Source: Nocardioides sp. JS614 (GTDB lineage Bacteria > Actinomycetota > Actinomycetes > Propionibacteriales > Nocardioidaceae). Taken from it: 64,000 nt of DNA. The position numbers and the translations under genes were made by a program. The DNA is taken from contig NC_008699.1 in assembly GCF_000015265.1 (NCBI RefSeq), positions 4,402,001 through 4,466,000 of the forward strand, in the 5' to 3' direction. The notes beneath the pieces were generated by a model that was given only the letters and a program-made list of their open reading frames with translations, made no database searches and had not been told where the DNA came from. This document shows, one piece after another, positions 1 through 5,990 of the stretch; the stretch's first letter is position 1; each line of letters begins with the position of its first letter.

Positions 1-62
1 AGTGTGCAAGTTGTGTAGTCTTCAGGTGAGATGTATGGCTCCGGGGGAGGGAGACCACACCT

Positions 63-395
63 ATGGGTGTACCGCTGTACCAGGCCAAGGCCGAGCTGTT
101 CAAGACGCTCGGCCACCCGGCCCGGATCCGCATCCTCGAGCTGCTCTCGGAGCGCGACCACGCGGTGCACGAGCTGCTCGAGCAGATCGAGATCGAGCCG
201 AGCAACCTGTCCCAGCAGCTCGCGGTGCTGCGGCGTACGTCGATGGTCGAGTCCCACCGCACCGGCAGCGAGGTGGTGTACTCGGTGAGCGTCCCCGAGG
301 TCCGCGACCTGCTGCTGGCCGCCCGCACCATCCTGTCGGGCCTGATCGCGGTCCAGGGCGAGCTCGGGACCGAGCTCGCCGCCAGCGCCTCCTGA
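63..395 (+). CDS. ArsR-family winged-helix transcriptional regulator
   Basis: A 110-residue DNA-binding repressor. Residues about 10-75 form the winged helix-turn-helix, with the typical 'LGHPARIRILELL' start and the recognition-helix stretch 'SNLSQQLAVLRR'. The protein contains no cysteine, so the classical metal-thiolate sensor site of ArsR/SmtB is absent and the inducer is unknown. A purine-rich ribosome site (GGGGGAGGGA, just upstream) supports this ATG. Its stop overlaps the ATG of the SulP permease by one base (TGATG), so the two are translationally coupled, and the regulator probably controls that permease. Family assignment is secure; the ligand is not. Confidence 0.9.
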   Translation: MGVPLYQAKAELFKTLGHPARIRILELLSERDHAVHELLEQIEIEPSNLSQQLAVLRRTSMVESHRTGSEVVYSVSVPEVRDLLLAARTILSGLIAVQGELGTELAASAS

Positions 396-1414
396 TGGGC
401 GGCCGCACCGGCGCCGGGGTGGCGGAGCTGCTGCCCCAGGCCGCCGACTGGCGCCCGTTCCGCCCGGGCGCGGACCTGACCGCCGGCCTGATGGTCGGCC
501 TGGTGGCGCTGCCGCTCGCGCTCGGCTTCGGCGCCAGCTCGGGCCTGGGCGCCGGCGCGGGCCTGGTCACCGCGATCGTGGCCGGCGCGGTGGCGGCGCT
601 GTTCGGCGGCATCCCCGCCACCGCGGCGATCGCGCGCACCGCCGTCAACGTCCGCTCCGGCGCCACCACCCGGCTCGCCTCGCTGAGCCACTCGGTCGTG
701 CTGCTGGCCGTGGTGCTGGTCGCCGCCCGCTGGGTCGCCGAGATCCCGTTGGCCGCGCTGGCCGGGGTCCTGGTGGCGACCGCCTTCCAGATGGTCCGGC
801 TCTCCAGCGTCGCGGCACTGCTGCGCGCCACCCGCGGTGACGCCGCGGTCCTGGTCGTCACCGCGGTCGCGACCGTGGCCGTCGACCTGGTCACCGCCGT
901 GATCGTCGGGCTGGTGGTCGCGGGGTTCTTCGCGTTGCGCCAGACGGCGCTCGCCGCGCGGCTGGACGAGGTCCCCCTCGAGGAGGGCACCGACGGCCCG
1001 GACGACACGACCCACGCCGACGAGGAGCGCCGGCTGCTCGACCAGCACATCGTGGCCTACGGGATGGAGGGGCCGCTGTTCTTCGCGGCCGCACACGACT
1101 TCCTCCTCGAGCTGTCCGAGGCCAGCGACGTGCGGGTGGTGGTGCTGCGGATGTCCCGGCTCTCGACCATCGACGCCACCGGCGCCTCGGTGCTCGCCGA
1201 CACGATGGCCCGGCTGGAGGGCCGCGGCATCACCGTGCTGCTCTCCGGCCTGCAGCCGCGCCATGACAAGGTGCTGCGCGAGCTGGGCGTCTTCGACCGG
1301 CTGGGTCACGACCGGCACCTGTTCGCGACCACCCCCGAGGCGATCGCCCACGCCCGCCAGCACGTCGCCCGCGAGCAGCACACCCACGACACCTCCGAGC
1401 CTCACCACGCCTGA
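395..1414 (+). CDS. SulP-family anion permease with STAS domain, internally deleted
   Basis: A membrane anion transporter (sulfate/bicarbonate type) of 339 residues, against roughly 500-600 in intact relatives. The N-terminus carries the first SulP helices ('DLTAGLMVGLVALPLALGFG', residues about 28-47). At about residue 70, 'AALFGG' runs straight into 'IPATAAIARTAVNVRSG', a motif normally found near the end of the membrane domain. A STAS domain follows (about 215-325, 'RMSRLSTIDATGASVLADTM'). The middle helices are therefore missing while the frame is kept. Intact SulP proteins have an FGG motif at both places, which suggests deletion by recombination. Transport activity is doubtful. The gene overlaps the convergent marR gene by 13 bp. 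Confidence 0.8.
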   Translation: MGGRTGAGVAELLPQAADWRPFRPGADLTAGLMVGLVALPLALGFGASSGLGAGAGLVTAIVAGAVAALFGGIPATAAIARTAVNVRSGATTRLASLSHSVVLLAVVLVAARWVAEIPLAALAGVLVATAFQMVRLSSVAALLRATRGDAAVLVVTAVATVAVDLVTAVIVGLVVAGFFALRQTALAARLDEVPLEEGTDGPDDTTHADEERRLLDQHIVAYGMEGPLFFAAAHDFLLELSEASDVRVVVLRMSRLSTIDATGASVLADTMARLEGRGITVLLSGLQPRHDKVLRELGVFDRLGHDRHLFATTPEAIAHARQHVAREQHTHDTSEPHHA

Positions 1415-1887
1415 ACCACCCAGCTGCGCTCGCCGAGCTCGTCGGCGGCCCGACTGAACGCGCGCATCGCCTCCAGCGCCCCGGACCGCTCCTCGGGTGT
1501 CATCCGGCCCAGGAGCCGGTGCACCTCCCCCCGGCGCCGCCGATCGACCGCGTCGACCAGCGCCCGCCCCTCGTCGGTGAGCCGCACCCGCACCACCCGG
1601 CCGTCCGAGCGGGACCGGCGGCGGGCGACCAGGCCGAGCCGCTGCAGCCGGTCGCAGTGCCGGCTGGCGTTGGACTGGGCGACGCCGAGGTGCTCGGCGA
1701 CGTCACCGACGGTCCGCTCCCCCGACGCCGCGAGCAGCACCAGGAGCCGGAACTGCGCGACCGTCACCTCCGGCGCGCCCACCCCGATGGAGTGGACGGC
1801 CAGTCCCACGAGGGCGCGCGAGGCGGTGACGAACGCGTCCGCCACCGCGTCGACAGGGTCCCCGGCGGGATCCTCGGTGGCGTCCAT
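1402..1887 (-). CDS. MarR-family transcriptional regulator
   Basis: A 161-residue winged-helix regulator. The helix-turn-helix is visible at about residues 50-90 ('RTVGDVAEHLGVAQSNASRH') and the wing with the basic 'RRRSRSDGRVVRVRLTDEG' stretch follows. The chosen ATG gives 'MDATEDPAGD'; an in-frame upstream extension reads through the divergent promoter and is unlikely. It is divergent from the molybdopterin oxidoreductase, and a short inverted repeat lies between them, so autorepression together with control of that gene is the simplest reading. MarR proteins respond to small phenolic, oxidant or antibiotic ligands; which one applies here cannot be told. Confidence 0.88.
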   Translation of the reverse strand: MDATEDPAGDPVDAVADAFVTASRALVGLAVHSIGVGAPEVTVAQFRLLVLLAASGERTVGDVAEHLGVAQSNASRHCDRLQRLGLVARRRSRSDGRVVRVRLTDEGRALVDAVDRRRRGEVHRLLGRMTPEERSGALEAMRAFSRAADELGERSWVVQAW

Positions 1888-1898
1888 CCCGGCAATAT

Positions 1899-1912
1899 AT
1901 GCGCAAGCGCAT
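1899..1912. promoter_or_regulatory. Inverted repeat, probable MarR operator
   Basis: ATGCGC-AA-GCGCAT, six-base arms around two bases, lies 12 bp before the marR start codon and 31 bp before the oxidoreductase start. Size and placement fit a MarR dimer site in a divergent promoter. Assignment is by position and symmetry only. Confidence 0.5.
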
Positions 1913-1942
1913 GAATCGGGATCGGCGGGGCACCGGACCCGG

Positions 1943-4273
1943 GTGAGTGCCAACACCGAACAGGCCAGCACCGACCGGACCCAGGACGTCTGGGGAGAGC
2001 GCACGCCGCACCCCCGCGCCACCCCGTGGCCGACCCGGGTGGACCTCCACCTCGAGGACGGCCTGGCCGAGGACCAGGTGGACTCCTGGGTCGCCTCGGC
2101 GTGCCTGCTGTGCAGCAACGGCTGCGGCGTCGACATCGCCGTCAAGGACGGGAAGATGGTCGGCGTCCGCGGCCGGGAGACCGACCGGGTCAACCACGGC
2201 CGGCTCGGCCCCAAGGGCCTCTACGGCAGTACGCCGTGGTCGCACTCCCCCGACCGGCTCACCACGCCGCTGGTCCGCGAGCACGGCGAGCTGGTCGAGA
2301 CCGACTGGGACACCGCGATGGGCCGGATCGTGGCCCGCTCGAAGCAGCTGCTCGAGGAGCAGGGCCCGCTCAGCCACGGCTTCTACACCAGCGGCCAGCT
2401 GTTCCTCGAGGAGTACTACACGCTCGCGGTGATCGGGAAGGCCGGGCTCGGCACCCCGCACATGGACGGCAACACCCGGCTCTGCACCGCGACCGCCGCG
2501 GCCGCGCTCAAGGAGTCCTTCGGCGCCGACGGCCAGCCGGGATCCTACGAGGACATCGAGCACTGCGACGCGCTGTTCCTCTACGGCCACAACATGGCCG
2601 AGACCCAGACCGTGCTGTGGTCGCGGATCCTGGACCGCACCCGCGGCGAGGACCCGCCGAAGGTCGTCTGCGTCGACCCGCGCCGCACCGCGGTCGCCGC
2701 CGAGGCCGAGCGCACCGGCGGCGTCCACCTGGCCCCGAAAGTGGGCACCAACCTGGCGCTGATGAACGCCCTGATCCGCGAGCTGCTCGAGCACGACGCG
2801 TGGGTCGACCACGCCTGGGTGGACGCGCACACGATCGGGCTCGAGGGCCTGCGCGCCGCGGTCGCGCCGTACACCCCCGAGCAGGCGGCGGAGATCTGCG
2901 GCGTCGACCCCGACGAGGTACGCCGGGCGGCGCGGATCTTCGGGGAGTCCGAGGCGGTCCTCTCCACGGTGCTGCAGGGCTTCTACCAGTCCCACCAGGC
3001 GACGGCCGCGTCCGTGGCGGTCAACAACCTGCACCTGCTGCGCGGCATGATCGGCCGCCCGGGGGCCGGGCTGCTGCAGATGAACGGCCAGCCGACCGCG
3101 CAGAACAACCGCGAGACCGGCGCCGACGGCGACCTGACCGGGTTCCGCAACTGGGACAACCCGACGCACGTCCAGGAGCTCGCCGACCACTGGAACGTCG
3201 ACCCGATGACGATCCCGCACTGGGCGCCGCCGACCCACGCGATGCAGATCTTCTCCTACGCCCAGGCCGGCACCGTCGGGCTGCTGTGGATCTCCGCGAC
3301 CAACCCGGCCGTGTCGATGCCGGAGACCGAGCGGATCAGGAGCATCCTGTCCGGCGACCAGTGCTTCGTGGTCGTGCAGGACCTGTTCCTGACCGAGACC
3401 GCGCAGCTCGCCGACGTGGTGCTGCCCGCGGCCGGGTGGGGCGAGAAGACCGGCTGCTTCACCAACGTCGACCGCACCGTGCACCTCTCGCAACAGGCCG
3501 TCGACCCGCCCGGCGAGGCGCGCAGCGACCTGGACATCTTCCTGGCCTACGCCGACGCCATGGGGTTCGAGGACCAGGACGGCGGGCCGCTGATCACCTG
3601 GCGTACCCCCGAGGAGACCTTCGCGCACTGGTCGGCGGCGACCCGCGGCCGCCCCTGCGACTACACCGGCATCACCTACGAGCTGCTGAGCGGGCCCACC
3701 GGCGTGCAGTGGCCGCTCGGCGTCGAGCGGCTGTACGCCGACGCGCAGTTCCCCACCCACACCGAGCAGTGCGAGACCTTCGGCCACGACCTGACCACGG
3801 GCGCGACCGTCACCGAGCAGGAGCACCGGGCCCAGGCGCCGGCGGGGCGCGCGTTCCTCAAGGGCGCGCCGTACTCCCCGCCGCACGAGGAGCCCAGCGC
3901 GGAGTATCCGTTCCGGCTGACCACCGGCCGCACCGTCTACCAGTTCCACACCCGCACCAAGACCGCCCGGTCCCGGCCGCTCGACGCGTGCGCCCCGCAC
4001 GCGTGGGTGGAGCTCGCCCCGGCCGACTCCCAGCGGCTCGGGATCGCCGACGGCGACCTGGTCCGGCTGGAGTCGCCGCGCGGCAGCGTCGACGTGCCGG
4101 CCCGGGTCACCGAGGTGACCGAGGGGGCGGTGTTCGTGCCGTTCCACTACGGCGACCACCCCGCCAACGAGCTGACGATGACCGTCTGGGACCCGGTGTC
4201 CAAGCAGCCCACGTTCAAGACCGCTGCGTGCCGGGTCACCCGCCTCGGCGCCGGCACGGGAGAGGAGGGCTGA
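1943..4273 (+). CDS. Molybdopterin oxidoreductase, nitrate-reductase/formate-dehydrogenase-like
   Basis: A 776-residue bis-MGD enzyme of the DMSO-reductase superfamily. Near the N-terminus 'CLLCSNGC' supplies three [4Fe-4S] ligands; the usual fourth cysteine position reads 'NHGRLGPKGL' with glycine. 'NTRLCTATAAAA' places a cysteine where Nas/Nap and FDH enzymes bind molybdenum. The C-terminal MGD-binding domain starts near 'YPFRLTTGRTVYQFHTRT'. The GTG start (VSANTEQ) is chosen because longer versions run into marR. The substrate is unknown; assimilatory nitrate reductase-like is the closest resemblance. A 158-aa gene follows after one base. No twin-arginine signal is seen, so a cytoplasmic location is expected. 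Confidence 0.85.
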   Translation: MSANTEQASTDRTQDVWGERTPHPRATPWPTRVDLHLEDGLAEDQVDSWVASACLLCSNGCGVDIAVKDGKMVGVRGRETDRVNHGRLGPKGLYGSTPWSHSPDRLTTPLVREHGELVETDWDTAMGRIVARSKQLLEEQGPLSHGFYTSGQLFLEEYYTLAVIGKAGLGTPHMDGNTRLCTATAAAALKESFGADGQPGSYEDIEHCDALFLYGHNMAETQTVLWSRILDRTRGEDPPKVVCVDPRRTAVAAEAERTGGVHLAPKVGTNLALMNALIRELLEHDAWVDHAWVDAHTIGLEGLRAAVAPYTPEQAAEICGVDPDEVRRAARIFGESEAVLSTVLQGFYQSHQATAASVAVNNLHLLRGMIGRPGAGLLQMNGQPTAQNNRETGADGDLTGFRNWDNPTHVQELADHWNVDPMTIPHWAPPTHAMQIFSYAQAGTVGLLWISATNPAVSMPETERIRSILSGDQCFVVVQDLFLTETAQLADVVLPAAGWGEKTGCFTNVDRTVHLSQQAVDPPGEARSDLDIFLAYADAMGFEDQDGGPLITWRTPEETFAHWSAATRGRPCDYTGITYELLSGPTGVQWPLGVERLYADAQFPTHTEQCETFGHDLTTGATVTEQEHRAQAPAGRAFLKGAPYSPPHEEPSAEYPFRLTTGRTVYQFHTRTKTARSRPLDACAPHAWVELAPADSQRLGIADGDLVRLESPRGSVDVPARVTEVTEGAVFVPFHYGDHPANELTMTVWDPVSKQPTFKTAACRVTRLGAGTGEEG

Positions 4274-4274
4274 G

Positions 4275-4751
4275 ATGCCGCACCTGGCGACGTACGTCGG
4301 CCTGGCCGACCACAGCGAGCGGACGCTCGCCGACTCGTTCCGCGCGATCGCGGAGGGCCACGCCCACGTGGCCGACGTGTTCCACACCTGCCGGCTGCTG
4401 GCCGGTTGGTGCGACCGGCACCGCGAGGCGCTGGCGCCGGTCATCGACCGGTACGGCGAGCAGGCGGGTGACCGGGAGGGCGTCGACGAGCCGGAGCGGC
4501 TGCACGCGGCCGGCCTGGCCCAGGCCCGGGAGGGCGAGGTCGGGCTGCTGCGCGACCTGCAGGATCTGCATGTGCTGGCCTCCCTGGTGCAGTCGACCTG
4601 GATGGTGATCGCCCAGGGTGCGCAGGGGCTGCGCGACCGCGAGCTGCTCCAGATCGCCCAGGACAGCGGCGCCGAGGCCGCCCGCCAGATCGCCTGGCTG
4701 GACACCCGGATGAAGGTCGCGGCGCCGCAGGCCCTGATCGTGGCGCCGTGA
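4275..4751 (+). CDS. Conserved hypothetical helical protein paired with the molybdoenzyme
   Basis: A 158-residue protein that I do not recognise. It is almost all helix-forming sequence and carries His and Asp/Glu residues spaced along helices ('GHAHVADVFHTC', 'DLQDLHVLASLVQSTW'), suggesting a four-helix bundle, possibly ferritin-like or a maturation partner. Its ATG lies two bases after the oxidoreductase stop, so the two are cotranslated. The tight link to the molybdoenzyme points to an accessory or maturation role, but that is inference. No signal peptide or membrane segment is apparent. Confidence 0.7.
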   Translation: MPHLATYVGLADHSERTLADSFRAIAEGHAHVADVFHTCRLLAGWCDRHREALAPVIDRYGEQAGDREGVDEPERLHAAGLAQAREGEVGLLRDLQDLHVLASLVQSTWMVIAQGAQGLRDRELLQIAQDSGAEAARQIAWLDTRMKVAAPQALIVAP

Positions 4752-4764
4752 CCGGCCACGTGAT

Positions 4765-4909
4765 CGGCCCGACCACGTGGACAGCCCACCGCCCACCAGC
4801 GCCGAGCCGCGCCCGCCAACCCCGGGCCGCCAACCCCGGGCCGGCGGTGCCCCATCCACCTCCACCCGGCCCGACCACGTGGACAGCCCACCGCCCACCA
4901 GGGCCGAGC
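4765..4909. repeat. Duplicated 43-bp non-coding segment with internal tandem repeat
   Basis: Positions 4765-4807 and 4867-4909 are the same 43 bases with one mismatch, starting CGGCCCGACCACGTGGACAG. Between them CGCCAACCCCGGGC occurs twice in tandem (4814-4827, 4828-4841). The 230-bp interval 4752-4982 otherwise holds only the leader frame described next. I see no convincing gene here. Confidence 0.75.
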
Positions 4910-4944
4910 GGGCAACCACGCAAACCAGCAGCGCGGAGGAATCG

Positions 4945-4986
4945 ATGACGAGAGCAGCTGAGCCGACGAACGAGGTGATCAGATGA
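4945..4986 (+). CDS. Possible 13-codon leader peptide before the SDR gene
   Basis: A short frame (MTRAAEPTNEVIR) is preceded by GGAGGA four bases upstream of its ATG and ends in a TGA that overlaps the SDR ATG (ATGA). The SDR has its own strong ribosome site (GAGGTGATC) inside this frame. The frame could couple translation, or simply be chance. Its composition gives no attenuator-type codon run. Confidence 0.3.
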   Translation: MTRAAEPTNEVIR

Positions 4987-5990
4987 CCGGCCGCGTGGTC
5001 GTGGTGACCGGCGCGAGCGGCGGCATCGGCCGGGCCTGCGCCCGGGCGTTCGCGGCCCGCGGCGACGACGTGGCGCTGCTGGCCCGCGGGGAGACCGGGC
5101 TGGAGGCGGCCGCCGCCGAGGCGACCGACGCCGGCGTCCGGGCGCTGCCGGTCGAGGTCGACATGGCCGACGCGGCCGCGGTCGAGGCGGCCGCACTCCG
5201 GATCGAGGCCGAGCTCGGCCCGATCGAGGTGTGGGTCAACGTCGCGTTCACCTCGGTGTTCGCGCGGTTCGTGGACATCGCGCCCGAGGAGTTCGCCCGG
5301 GTGACCGAGGTCAGCTACCTCGGCTACGTCAACGGCACCCGCAGCGCGCTGCGCCGGATGACGGCCCGCGACCGCGGCACGATCGTCCAGGTCGGCTCGG
5401 CGCTGGCCTACCGGGGCATCCCGCTGCAGTCGGCGTACTGCGGCGCCAAGCACGCGATCCAGGGGTTCCACGAGTCGCTGCGCACCGAGCTGCTGCACGA
5501 CGGCAGCCGGGTGCACGTGACGATGGTGCAGATGCCGGCGGTGAACACCCCGCAGTTCGACTGGGTGCGCTCCCGGCTGCCGCGGCACGCGCGGCCGGTG
5601 CCGCCGATCTACCAGCCCGAGTTGGCCGCGGACGCGGTCGTGTACGCCGCCGACCACCCGAGCCGGCGCGAGTACTGGGTCGGGGAGACCACGGCGCTCA
5701 CCCTGCTCGCGAACGCCGTCGCCCCGGGGTTGCTGGACCGCTACCTGGCCCGCACCGGCTTCAAGAGCCAGCAGGCCGACCGGCGCCGCGACCCCGACCA
5801 GCCCGAGAACCTGTGGGCGCCGGCCGACGGCGCGGCCGGCGCGGACTTCGGCGCGCACGGCGACTTCGACGCCCGCTCGCACCGCCGCTCGCCGCAGGTG
5901 TGGGCCTCCCAGCACCACGGACTGCTCGGCGCAGCCGCCGCCGGCGGGATCGCGCTGGCCGGCGCGCTCGCCCGCAGGCGGGCCTCGTGA
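4983..5990 (+). CDS. Short-chain dehydrogenase/reductase with C-terminal hydrophobic tail
   Basis: A 335-residue NAD(P)-dependent oxidoreductase. The Rossmann motif 'TGASGGIGRA' is near residue 8, and the active site is 'YCGAK' (Tyr-x3-Lys) with a Ser in 'VGSALAY'. It is longer than a classical SDR of about 250 residues: a C-terminal extension rich in Asp/Arg ends in 'GLLGAAAAGGIALAGALARR', a possible membrane anchor. The start has a textbook ribosome site, GAGGTGATC. It opens the run of overlapping sugar-oxidation genes and overlaps the next gene by GTGA. The substrate is unknown. Confidence 0.85.
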   Translation: MTGRVVVVTGASGGIGRACARAFAARGDDVALLARGETGLEAAAAEATDAGVRALPVEVDMADAAAVEAAALRIEAELGPIEVWVNVAFTSVFARFVDIAPEEFARVTEVSYLGYVNGTRSALRRMTARDRGTIVQVGSALAYRGIPLQSAYCGAKHAIQGFHESLRTELLHDGSRVHVTMVQMPAVNTPQFDWVRSRLPRHARPVPPIYQPELAADAVVYAADHPSRREYWVGETTALTLLANAVAPGLLDRYLARTGFKSQQADRRRDPDQPENLWAPADGAAGADFGAHGDFDARSHRRSPQVWASQHHGLLGAAAAGGIALAGALARRRAS

